From Acinetobacter sp. YWS30-1 (GTDB lineage Bacteria > Pseudomonadota > Gammaproteobacteria > Pseudomonadales > Moraxellaceae), in contig NZ_CP114606.1 of NCBI RefSeq assembly GCF_033558715.1, forward strand, positions 62,001 through 126,000: a stretch of DNA of 64,000 nucleotides, written 5' to 3'. The notes under the pieces are model-generated. The model searched no databases and had not been told where the DNA came from. It saw only the letters and a list, made by a program, of their open reading frames with translations. This document shows, piece after piece, positions 9,469-16,910 of the stretch. Made by a program: the position numbers and the translations under genes. Numbering within the stretch: position 1 is the stretch's first letter; every line of letters starts with the position of its first letter.

Positions 9469-9626
9469 GTGGTGATTAAGGCGGTGAGTTACACCGTGAC
9501 AGCCTATGGAGTTGGGGTAATTCCAAAAGCAGATGCTTTTGGTTCTTGATGGTGAAGTAGGAATTAAACATCAAATCCACATAAGTAGGTTTGAGTAGGT
9601 TTTAAATAACGGTTCATTCAAGGATC
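9440..9626 (+). ncRNA. Probable TnpB guide RNA (reRNA/omegaRNA) at IS right end
   Basis: TnpB guide RNAs come from the 3' end of tnpB plus the element's right end, with the guide read from flanking host DNA. The region fits: hairpin CGGTG/CACCG (9482-9486, 9492-9496), hairpin CCAAAAGC/GCTTTTGG (9523-9530, 9535-9542), then the element boundary at 9610/9612. The guide would be the host sequence beginning TTCATTCAAGG at 9613. Exact RNA ends are inferred. Confidence 0.5.
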
Positions 9627-10220
9627 TGTTTAACTCTGACAACTTGCTTCGTACGCTTTGCATCTGGGTCAGCTACTTCTTCACCCTGATGGTGGTGTAC
9701 ATTATGTTGAGCTGGTTGCCATCATTGTTCATGGAACTGGGCTTCACCCGTAAAGATGGTTCAACTGCAGAGTTCTACTTTATGGTGACTGCAACGATTG
9801 GTACCGTGATTTTGGGTATGCTGACGGATCGCCTGAAAAAAGCGTATGTCATTCTATTGATGTACGGCGGTATCCTGGCGGGTCTATTAGCGTTGAACGG
9901 TGCAAGCTCACTTGAGCAAATGTACATGGCCGCAGCACTGGCAGGTGCCTTTGTGATTGGCTGTCAGGGTGTACTCTATGCCTTCGGTAGTATCGTTTAC
10001 CCAACTGAAGTACGTGGTACAGGGGTAGGTGTTGCTTCCGCAGTTGGCCGTATCGGCGCCATGCTTGGCCCTGCAATTGCGGGTCAGCTACTGACAGCAG
10101 GTCTTCGGTGCAGCAGGGGTGATCTCGGCAGCGATTCCATGTATCGTAATCTCTGCGGTATGTATGCTACTCCTGGTCAGCCGTACCAAGGTTTAAAAAT
10201 AAAAAGATGAATATCCGAAA

Positions 10221-10240
10221 AGCCTGCACTGATGCAGGCT
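10221..10240 (+). terminator. Terminator after the broken transporter
   Basis: AGCCTGCA (10221-10228) and TGCAGGCT (10233-10240) form an 8-bp stem with a CTGA loop, followed by TTTTTATTTT. Confidence 0.88.
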
Positions 10241-10429
10241 TTTTATTTTCCAGTATCAGTTCAGCTTAAGACAAATTCTTTCTATGTTTTGGAGAGCAAT
10301 AGCTTTTACAGTTAACTCATCATGCGTTTTATCAGAATGCAGAGTCATTCTATTTTTACCTAAAGGGCTAAAAATTTTCTTTAGTTTTAAGCTATGCTTG
10401 GATGCAAACTCAGATTTCAAGGGATGAAA

Positions 10430-11059
10430 ATGATGCAAAATGCGGCGCTGATTGTGGTGGATGTACAAAAAGGATTTACCCCAGGTGGAAATCTGGCTGT
10501 TACCAATGCCGATCAGATTATTCCGAATATCAACCGATTGGGGCAGTACTTTCAGAATATTGTGCTGACTCAGGATTGGCATCCGGCAGAGCATATCTCC
10601 TTTGCAGACAATCATCCTGCTCAAGCAGCCTATGACACGATTCAGCTGGATTATGGTTCTCAGGTCCTTTGGCCGAGTCATTGTGTACAAGGGACTGAGG
10701 ATGCTGAATTCCATCCGGAGCTGAACCTTCCGCAAGCTCAACTGATTATCCGCAAAGGCTTTCATCAAAATATCGACAGTTACTCCGCCTTTATGGAAGC
10801 TGATCAAAAAACCAGTACCGGTCTGGCCGGCTATTTACGTGAGCGCGGTATTGATACCGTATTCATCGTGGGTATCGCGACTGATTTTTGTGTGGCCTGG
10901 ACTGCGATGGATGCCTGCAAACTCGGCTTTAAGGCCTATGTCATTGCGGATGCCACCAAAGGTATAGACCTGAACGGTTCGCTACAACATGCCTGGCAGG
11001 ACATGCTGGCACAGGGTGTAAAACGGATTTATCTGAAAGATATTATTAATGCTGCCTAA
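10430..11059 (+). CDS. pncA: Nicotinamidase
   Basis: PncA deamidates nicotinamide to nicotinate for NAD salvage; PncB, the next enzyme, is encoded at 19268. The 209-aa isochorismatase-fold protein has the catalytic Asp in VVDVQKGFTPGG, the metal-binding TQDWHPAEH and the nucleophile cysteine in GIATDFCVAWTA. Several ATGs lie close together (10394, 10424, 10430, 10433). I chose 10430 because AAGGG ends six bases before it, and starting there the protein begins MMQNAALIVVDVQ like its homologues. Confidence 0.95.
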   Translation: MMQNAALIVVDVQKGFTPGGNLAVTNADQIIPNINRLGQYFQNIVLTQDWHPAEHISFADNHPAQAAYDTIQLDYGSQVLWPSHCVQGTEDAEFHPELNLPQAQLIIRKGFHQNIDSYSAFMEADQKTSTGLAGYLRERGIDTVFIVGIATDFCVAWTAMDACKLGFKAYVIADATKGIDLNGSLQHAWQDMLAQGVKRIYLKDIINAA

Positions 11060-11166
11060 GCGCTGACTTAAGGCGATTAGGGCCATTTGCCATTATGCAA
11101 TGGTTTGTTTACTTTGAGGCATCCACAGATGCCTTGATTTCTTTTTCATGACACTTGGATTTTCCC

Positions 11167-12141
11167 ATGTCAGCACTTCTTCAATTTAGCCAGTTTGTCC
11201 AAAAGACCTTTGCTCTATGGGTCATTCTGTTTTCAGCCATTGCCTTGATGCTGCCGGATCTTTTTGTCTGGTTACGCGCCTATATTCCCTGGATGCTGGG
11301 TCTGATCATGTTCGGCATGGGCATGACCATGACGCCAGGTGATTTTAAAAGTATCTTGCAAAGTCCCAAGGCCGTTGCGATTGGGGTCGTGGCTCAGTTT
11401 ATGGTGATGCCAGGGTTAGCCTTTTTGCTCTGTCAGCTATTCCAGCTTCCGGCTGAAATTGCGATTGGTGTGATTCTGGTGGGCTGCTGTCCAGGTGGCA
11501 CGGCATCTAATGTGATTACCTATATGGCCAAAGGCAATACGGCCTTGTCTGTGGCGTGTACTTCGGTATCAACTTTATTGGCACCGCTTTTGACTCCGGC
11601 AATTTTTTATCTGCTGGCCAGCCAATGGATTGAAATTAATGCCTTATCTATGCTGATTTCGATTCTACAAGTGGTGCTGTTTCCAATCATTTTAGGTTTG
11701 ATTGTCCGTGCCCTTCTAAAAACCAAGGTAGAAGGCTATATCCAAGTAATGCCAGTAATTTCGGTGATTGCCATTGTCGCAATTGTGGCGGCCATTATTG
11801 CTGGCAGTAAAACCCAGATTCTGGAATCCGGGTTAATGATTTTGGGTCTAGTGGCTTTACACAATGGAATGGGCTACTTGTTGGGTTATTGGGCAAGCCG
11901 AATATTGAAACTGGCAGAAATCGATTGTCGCGCGGTTTCGATTGAAGTGGGAATGCAGAATTCTGGTTTAGGGGTAGCGTTGGCTGCGACCCATTTTGCC
12001 GCGTCTCCCATCACTGCGGTTCCAAGTGCTATTTTCAGCCTATGGCATAACATTTCTGGACCCGCCTTGGCGACGTACTGGGCCGCCAAAAGTAAGACAA
12101 TTGAATCTGCATCAGCACAAGATACTTCCGCAGATAGATAA
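11167..12141 (+). CDS. Bile acid:sodium symporter (BASS) family transporter
   Basis: Integral inner-membrane protein of 324 aa with about nine to ten hydrophobic helices. It has the BASS signatures GMGMTMTPGDF in the second helix and GCCPGGTASNVITYMAKGN, the conserved sodium-site region, plus EVGMQNSGLGVALA in the second half. Family members transport organic anions such as bile acids, pantoate or keto-acids with sodium; the substrate here is unknown. The ATG at 11167 follows GGA by seven bases; a TTG four codons earlier is less likely. It is followed by a bidirectional terminator. Confidence 0.93.
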   Translation: MSALLQFSQFVQKTFALWVILFSAIALMLPDLFVWLRAYIPWMLGLIMFGMGMTMTPGDFKSILQSPKAVAIGVVAQFMVMPGLAFLLCQLFQLPAEIAIGVILVGCCPGGTASNVITYMAKGNTALSVACTSVSTLLAPLLTPAIFYLLASQWIEINALSMLISILQVVLFPIILGLIVRALLKTKVEGYIQVMPVISVIAIVAIVAAIIAGSKTQILESGLMILGLVALHNGMGYLLGYWASRILKLAEIDCRAVSIEVGMQNSGLGVALAATHFAASPITAVPSAIFSLWHNISGPALATYWAAKSKTIESASAQDTSADR

Positions 12142-12180
12142 CATCCTGATTGCTGAAGATTTTATTTCTCTCATATAAAA

Positions 12181-12201
12181 AGCCCGATATTCAATCGGGC
12201 T
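12181..12201. terminator. Bidirectional terminator
   Basis: AGCCCGAT (12181-12188) pairs with ATCGGGCT (12194-12201), with five A before and TTTTTGCTTT after. It serves the BASS gene and the convergent smp-like gene. Confidence 0.88.
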
Positions 12202-12217
12202 TTTTGCTTTCTGTGAC

Positions 12218-13489
12218 TTAGGACGCTTTAGACTGTTTCGATTTGAGAATCTCGGTTCTGAAGCTTTGCGCTAGTTCAGCACTTTCCGCATCCATCCCAT
12301 TGACCACAAAGGCATGACGGGTCAGAACATTGGTCGGATTTGGCATGCTGACCAGCTCAAAGTGGTCCGCGATTTGTTTCAACAGGGCATTAGGAACATA
12401 CAGTGCACTTTCCTTAGCGACTAGTTGCTGAACCAGACGTTCTGCAGCCTGAACGGAATTAAGCTGCATTTCTTCAACGGCTGAAGAAATTGCGCTACGT
12501 GTCTGCAGGACAAAACGTTTTTCTTCGCGATAACGCTTATACAGGACTTCTGAAAGCAACTGGAATACTGAACTGATCATGGTCAGACAGGCGAGGGCAT
12601 CTGGCTTCTCTGCCGCAATACTGATACTGGCACCTTTTTCATCAAACTTGTGTACGGTACAAATATCCGTGCTGTTCAGTTTGTAGTGCTGGATGCACAG
12701 TTCAGTAGCTTTGTTCAGGAAAATCTGGCACAGATTGAAATAAGGAACCGATACCGTCTTATTCACACTATCTAGCAACTGTTTTGGATCATAGAACTGA
12801 ATGTTCAAGCTCAGGCTATCGGTATCTAGGACCACAGGTTTACTGTCTTTTTCTTTCGGTTTGTTTTTCAGGGCTTGCTGTGCCTGGGCAATGGCGAGGG
12901 CAGCATTATGCTTTTCCTGTTCTAATGCCTGAGTTAAAGTCTGAATCTCGAATTTCAGTCGCGATTCATTATTGATACGTGCCAGATACTCGGTACGGCT
13001 TGGACGCGCTACCGCACGATAACCGACCCAAAGCAAACCATGAATAATGAAAGAGAACAGAATGGCAAGCCATTGAGTCCGGAGAATTTCACCAATACTT
13101 GGCTCAATCAGGGTGATTTCAATCACACCGACTTTTTTCTCGTTTTGCAGGGCATCTCGGACAAAAACTTCCCCATCACGGGTCTTGGTCAGTCCACCAG
13201 TGGCTAAAACCTGACCATTCGCATCCAGGATACGAATTGAAGCAACGCTTGGGTTAGTCGCATAACGGTTGGCCAGAAGTGCCAGAGAAACGCGGTTCGC
13301 CGGTTCAAGCTCCGCCAGGCTGTCTGTGACCAGTTGGCTCGTCATGAGCTGTCCCTGGTTGGCACGGTTATCATTCAGTTGGTGAGTCGTTGCCAATACC
13401 AGTAAAAAGGTATGCAGAGCAAAACTTACAATCAGTAGGCTAGCAAATAGCCCTTGTCTAGGCGCATTCAACGTAAACTTCCAAGGCAA
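12218..13489 (-). CDS. Smp/YtjB (AhpA)-like membrane protein divergent from serB
   Basis: A 423-aa protein with an N-terminal transmembrane helix (residues about 14-34), a periplasmic segment (35-140), a second helix (142-160), and a cytoplasmic part with a coiled coil (170-210) and a mixed C-terminal domain. This two-helix layout and its position divergent from serB match the smp/ytjB family (once labelled bacterial virulence factor haemolysin), which is adjacent to serB in E. coli too. No enzyme motif is visible and the function is not established. The haemolysin label should not be taken literally. Confidence 0.8.
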   Translation of the reverse strand: MPWKFTLNAPRQGLFASLLIVSFALHTFLLVLATTHQLNDNRANQGQLMTSQLVTDSLAELEPANRVSLALLANRYATNPSVASIRILDANGQVLATGGLTKTRDGEVFVRDALQNEKKVGVIEITLIEPSIGEILRTQWLAILFSFIIHGLLWVGYRAVARPSRTEYLARINNESRLKFEIQTLTQALEQEKHNAALAIAQAQQALKNKPKEKDSKPVVLDTDSLSLNIQFYDPKQLLDSVNKTVSVPYFNLCQIFLNKATELCIQHYKLNSTDICTVHKFDEKGASISIAAEKPDALACLTMISSVFQLLSEVLYKRYREEKRFVLQTRSAISSAVEEMQLNSVQAAERLVQQLVAKESALYVPNALLKQIADHFELVSMPNPTNVLTRHAFVVNGMDAESAELAQSFRTEILKSKQSKAS

Positions 13490-13548
13490 TTCTGTTCAAT
13501 TTCGATTATGATTCTAACAATAGTTGTAGCTCAGACCCGAGTCAATTC

Positions 13549-14769
13549 ATGCGAGAAATCATTCTTATATCATTCTTAGGACCCGACCAGCCTAATCAAT
13601 TTACACGATTAATGCAGGTTTTGTCCGCTCATTCCTTACAGATTCTAGATGTGGGGCAAGCGGTCATTCATAATCAACTGACCTTAGGTATTGTTGTATC
13701 GTCTGATGACCAAACTGCAACAGCATTAGCCATGAAGGAAATCCTGATTCTAGCACATGATATCGGGTTAACAGTGCGCTTTAAACCAATCTCTGCTGCT
13801 GAATATGAACAGTGGGTAAGAGAGGGTGGCCGCACGCGTTATATCGTAACGGCATTGGCCCCGGAATTAAATGCCTCTCATCTGCAAGCCGTGACCAAAA
13901 TCGTGTCGAGTCAGGGCTTCAATATTGAAACCGTGACCCGTCTTTCTGGCCGTCCTGAGCTGGATGGTTCCAATACTGGCCCTAAACGTGCCTGTGTACA
14001 GTTTGGTCTGAAAGGCCAGATGCTGGATGCAGCAGCCATGCGTGCAGCCTGCTTAAGCCTGTCGAATAACCTGAATGTCGATGTGGCAGTACAGGAAGAT
14101 AATGCTTACCGCCGTAACCGTCGTCTGGTCTGCTTTGACATGGACTCGACCCTGATCGAGCAGGAAGTCATTGATGAGCTGGCGATCGAAGCTGGTGTCG
14201 GTATCCAAGTCTCTGAAATCACTGAACGCGCGATGCAGGGCGAGCTGGACTTCCAGCAAAGTTTCCGTGCTCGTGTTGCTTTATTAAAAGGCATGGATGC
14301 ATCGGTATTGCCAAAAATTGCTGAGCGTCTGACCGTGACTGAAGGTGCAGAACGCCTGATTTCAACCCTGAAAGCACTGGGCTACCGTACCGCAATTCTG
14401 TCTGGTGGATTCCAGTATTTTGCAGAATATCTGCAAGCCAAACTGGGAATTGATGAAGTTCATGCCAACGTTCTGGATGTGCAGGATGGCGTGGTGACAG
14501 GCGAAGTCAAAGGTCATATTGTGGATGGCGCACGCAAGGCTTTATTGCTCCGTGAAATTGCCGACAATATGGGAATTTCTCTGGAACAGACCATTGCTGT
14601 AGGTGATGGTGCCAACGACCTGCCAATGCTTTCAATTGCGGGCCTAGGTGTGGCTTTCCGTGCCAAGCCTTTGGTTCGTCAGAATGCCAATCAGGCCATT
14701 TCCAGCGTGGGTCTGGATGGTGTGCTCTACCTGCTCGGTGTACATGATAAAGATCTGAGCCGCGCGTAA
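13549..14769 (+). CDS. serB: Phosphoserine phosphatase
   Basis: SerB makes serine from phosphoserine, the last step of serine biosynthesis. The 406-aa protein is the long form: an N-terminal ACT-like regulatory region (about 1-180), then a HAD phosphatase domain with FDMDSTLIE (nucleophile Asp197, acid Asp199), the ILSGGF motif and AVGDGANDLPML with the metal-binding aspartates. The ACT part suggests amino-acid feedback. It is divergent from the smp-like gene with only 59 bp between them, so promoters must overlap or lie back to back. Confidence 0.96.
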   Translation: MREIILISFLGPDQPNQFTRLMQVLSAHSLQILDVGQAVIHNQLTLGIVVSSDDQTATALAMKEILILAHDIGLTVRFKPISAAEYEQWVREGGRTRYIVTALAPELNASHLQAVTKIVSSQGFNIETVTRLSGRPELDGSNTGPKRACVQFGLKGQMLDAAAMRAACLSLSNNLNVDVAVQEDNAYRRNRRLVCFDMDSTLIEQEVIDELAIEAGVGIQVSEITERAMQGELDFQQSFRARVALLKGMDASVLPKIAERLTVTEGAERLISTLKALGYRTAILSGGFQYFAEYLQAKLGIDEVHANVLDVQDGVVTGEVKGHIVDGARKALLLREIADNMGISLEQTIAVGDGANDLPMLSIAGLGVAFRAKPLVRQNANQAISSVGLDGVLYLLGVHDKDLSRA

Positions 14770-14792
14770 CACATAGCTTTTCGGTGAAATCC

Positions 14793-14814
14793 AACGCGGC
14801 CTTAGGGTCGCGTT
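14793..14814 (+). terminator. serB terminator
   Basis: AACGCGGCC (14793-14801) pairs with GGTCGCGTT (14806-14814, one G-U pair), with a TTAG loop and a T-rich tail. Confidence 0.85.
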
Positions 14815-14819
14815 TTTTT

Positions 14820-15186
14820 ATATTTTTAGCTTAACTTTTATCGAGGGACGGCGCAGCTTGTCTATAAATACCCCGATCATCTTAAACGGAAAATATTTTT
14901 TTTAAGTCGATGAAAGGGCATATGATTTTGTAATGACACGCCAACATCGACGCAGCAATTGATCCACAAATACTGTGAAAATAAAAAATGTAATGACAAA
15001 ATAATATCGCGACAGAGTATGTCGTAAGGGGAGAAAACAGGACTTTTTTTATGCAAAAAACTCAGCATAATGCATGCATAGAGATACAAATCGACACATT
15101 CCATTTTATTGATTTAACGAAATTCAATAGGTAGGACGGTTGCAATATCAAGCATACACACTATCCTTTTGGATGGAGGGGTTTAT
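14820..15186. other. Intergenic region with no recognised gene
   Basis: About 365 bases between serB and the small membrane protein. A leftward 75-codon open frame has unconvincing composition and no ribosome site. I see no RNA gene or repeat. The 3' end holds the GGAGGGG ribosome site of the next gene at 15175-15181. Confidence 0.5.
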
Positions 15187-15522
15187 ATGGTAACAGCGAA
15201 TCTAGCAACTCTCGTAGGCTTTAGTTTAGTCGCCGCGGCTGTGCTTGCTGTTTTCTTCTCGCCTTATCGTCGCTGGTTAAGTTTTATGGCTGCGGGAATG
15301 CTAGCCTGGGGCCTGATCGAAGTGATTCGAGTAGGTACTCAAGCCTTGTTTGAGCTCCCGATGACATATAGCTATCTGACAGCTTTAACGGCCGTGATGG
15401 TCGTAGTGACCTTACTGTTATTGCGTGAAGATCGACGTGCAGAGCGTGCTTTGGCTAAACGCCGTTATATCGAACATACACCAGTGTATGAAGATGACCA
15501 GCAGCAGCTATCTAGCCGTTAA
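15187..15522 (+). CDS. Small inner-membrane protein of unknown function
   Basis: A 111-aa protein with three likely transmembrane helices (about residues 7-25, 33-50 and 62-82) and a charged cytosolic tail rich in Arg, Glu and Gln ending QQQLSSR. I do not recognise a named family. The start at 15187 is strongly supported by GGAGGGG five bases upstream; a TTG six codons earlier is not needed. A terminator follows, so it is probably monocistronic. Confidence 0.8.
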   Translation: MVTANLATLVGFSLVAAAVLAVFFSPYRRWLSFMAAGMLAWGLIEVIRVGTQALFELPMTYSYLTALTAVMVVVTLLLLREDRRAERALAKRRYIEHTPVYEDDQQQLSSR

Positions 15523-15544
15523 GTTCTCTAATATCAGCGAAATA

Positions 15545-15562
15545 ATGCACCTGCGGGTGCAT
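15545..15562 (+). terminator. Terminator after the small membrane protein
   Basis: ATGCACC (15545-15551) pairs with GGTGCAT (15556-15562), loop TGCG, then TTTTTCGTTT. Confidence 0.85.
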
Positions 15563-15662
15563 TTTTCGTTTAGAAATATGATACAAAGTCCTGCATCTGC
15601 CTGGCTTTGATCTATGCTAGGATATTTGTCAATTTTCGTACAATTAGAATAGGCATAATTCC

Positions 15663-16142
15663 ATGAAACTGTCCTCCATTCCTGTGCTCAAACTTCCTCT
15701 GGTTGACCTCAGTACCGATCCACTTGATTTGCTGGTCGCAGGTCTTGCATTACGTATGAAGCAGTTAGCGCGTACCAGTCCGAAATTTATTGAATTGGTA
15801 CATGAACGCCAGTTCCGTATCCAGATCGGAACAGATGAAGGAATGGCACGTCAGATCGTTGTGAATAATGGTCATATCGATACCGTTTCAGGTGATGCAG
15901 AAAAAGCTGATTTTGTACTGCAATTTGCTGACAGTGAACAGGGCGTAAAAACGTTGCTCAAAGGTGATCCGACTGCATTCATGACCGGTATGCAAAGTGG
16001 CACGATTAAAATGGAAGGTGATTTTGGTCTGCTGGTCTGGTTTAACCAGGTTGCGAAAATGATTCCACCTAAACTGCCAAAACCAGTTAAAGAAAAAGTG
16101 AAAATGGCACGTCAGTTTATTAAAGAAAAAACTGGTAAATAA
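15663..16142 (+). CDS. SCP2 sterol-binding domain protein
   Basis: A 159-aa cytosolic protein whose body (about residues 25-135) has the SCP2/sterol carrier pattern: alternating strands with VSGDAEKADFVLQFADSEQG, then the LLKGDPTAFMTGMQSGTIKMEGD block typical of this fold, and a basic C-terminal helix. In bacteria such proteins bind lipids or act with ubiquinone biosynthesis (the UbiJ family has an SCP2 domain), but UbiJ normally neighbours ubiE/ubiB, which are absent here. Its ligand is unknown. It converges with dtd through a shared terminator. Confidence 0.85.
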   Translation: MKLSSIPVLKLPLVDLSTDPLDLLVAGLALRMKQLARTSPKFIELVHERQFRIQIGTDEGMARQIVVNNGHIDTVSGDAEKADFVLQFADSEQGVKTLLKGDPTAFMTGMQSGTIKMEGDFGLLVWFNQVAKMIPPKLPKPVKEKVKMARQFIKEKTGK

Positions 16143-16150
16143 CTCCTAAT

Positions 16151-16189
16151 CCCCCTGCTTTAATTAAAGGAGGGGCTAGGGAAGGATTA
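16151..16189. repeat. Short C-rich/G-rich palindrome of a dispersed repeat
   Basis: CCCCTGC...AAAGGAGGGG around a TTTAATTAAA centre resembles the palindromes at 22378-22600 (CCCCTTT...AAAGGGG). It lies just before the bidirectional terminator and is probably a copy of the same intergenic repeat family. Confidence 0.4.
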
Positions 16190-16198
16190 TCATAAAAA

Positions 16199-16217
16199 AG
16201 CCCTCATCAAGAGGGCT
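16199..16217. terminator. Bidirectional terminator
   Basis: AGCCCTC (16199-16205) and GAGGGCT (16211-16217) with an A-run before and a T-run after; it separates the convergent SCP2 and dtd genes. Confidence 0.88.
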
Positions 16218-16242
16218 TTTTTCATTTTGGAACAATGACGGT

Positions 16243-16683
16243 TTATTCAACTTCCAGATTAAACGTTACCGGCCCATCATTGACCAGATGCACTTTCATA
16301 TCGGCCGCAAAAATACCGGTTTGTACATTTTCGAACTGGCTCTGCGCATATTCAACCAGCTGTTCATACAAGACCTTGGCATCGCTTGGCGGCATGGCGG
16401 GACCAAAATCCGGACGTAAGCCTTTTTGAGTTTGCGCCATCAAGGTAAATTGGGACACTAGCAGTAAACCGCCACCGGCCTGACTGACATTCCAGCCCAT
16501 CTTGCCCTGCTCATCATCAAAGAAACGGTATTTCAATATCTTATCAATCAGTTTTTTGCCTTTTTCCAGATTGTCTTCTTTACCTAAACCTAGAAAAACC
16601 AGAATACCTTTGCCAATTTCTCCGGTGGTTTCACCATCGACCACGACTTTGGCTTCCAGTACCCGTTGTAATAATGCACGCAT
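16243..16683 (-). CDS. dtd: D-aminoacyl-tRNA deacylase
   Basis: Dtd hydrolyses D-aminoacyl-tRNAs (and Gly-tRNA-Ala), keeping D-residues out of proteins. The 146-aa protein has the usual length and both active-site motifs: the LVSQFTLMA block near residue 77 and the C-terminal NDGPVTFNLE (GPVT cis-peptide motif near 137). The correct start is the ATG at 16683 (MRALLQRV); the frame extends slightly upstream only through an ATT codon. Confidence 0.95.
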   Translation of the reverse strand: MRALLQRVLEAKVVVDGETTGEIGKGILVFLGLGKEDNLEKGKKLIDKILKYRFFDDEQGKMGWNVSQAGGGLLLVSQFTLMAQTQKGLRPDFGPAMPPSDAKVLYEQLVEYAQSQFENVQTGIFAADMKVHLVNDGPVTFNLEVE

Positions 16684-16910
16684 AATCAATTTTAGTCAGA
16701 TTCAAAATTGCCGCCATTGTAGCAAGATCAGACTCATCTGTTATTAAGTTAATGTCTAAAAAATGGGCTTAATTGATTGATTAGCATTGATAATATTTTA
16801 AACTATCTAAAAACACGATCATAATCATAAAAATTATCTGTTTTATCTATTTTTTGCTCTCAAGTATCTTAGCTGCATGCAGGAAAGGTATTAAATTGAG
16901 AGATTTAGAA

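Larger units (their letters stand above)
7651..9612 (+). mobile_element. IS607-family insertion sequence (tnpA-tnpB)
   Basis: About 1.96 kb carrying a MerR-HTH serine recombinase (TnpA) and TnpB. The ends are set by the interrupted gene: left host sequence stops at CTCAGG(G) 7650 and right host sequence resumes at GG 9611, so a GG dinucleotide is shared, as expected for IS607 crossover at GG with no target duplication. There are no terminal inverted repeats; a subterminal CTACTTAT (7672-7679) is inverted as ATAAGTAG (9581-9588), and GTAGGTTT is repeated directly near the right end. Both genes are intact, so it may still move. Confidence 0.9.
7028..10196 (+). pseudogene. MhpT-like aromatic acid:H+ symporter, broken by IS607 and a frameshift
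   Basis: Major facilitator of the aromatic acid:H+ symporter type, closest in my reading to E. coli MhpT (3-hydroxyphenylpropionate transporter): ICFLIAVIEGLDIQAAG, FSAGILGLLPGALVGG and GRFADRIGRKK are near-matches. The 5' part runs 7028-7650, where an IS607 element enters and supplies a stop (TAA 7655-7657). The 3' part resumes at 9611 in the same frame (GSFKDLFNSDNLL). Near 10103 one extra base shifts the frame: removing it restores FGAAGVISAAIP and a natural end VSRTKV at 10196. The repaired gene would be 401 aa, normal for the family. The start at 7028 follows AAGGA by 7 bases; an upstream in-frame codon (7010) has none. Confidence 0.88.

Noticed and set aside
10256..10807. Leftward 183-codon open frame opposite pncA
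   Set aside because: Mirror of the real pncA coding sequence; no signals.
14877..15104. Leftward 75-codon open frame
   Set aside because: No ribosome site and unlikely composition.
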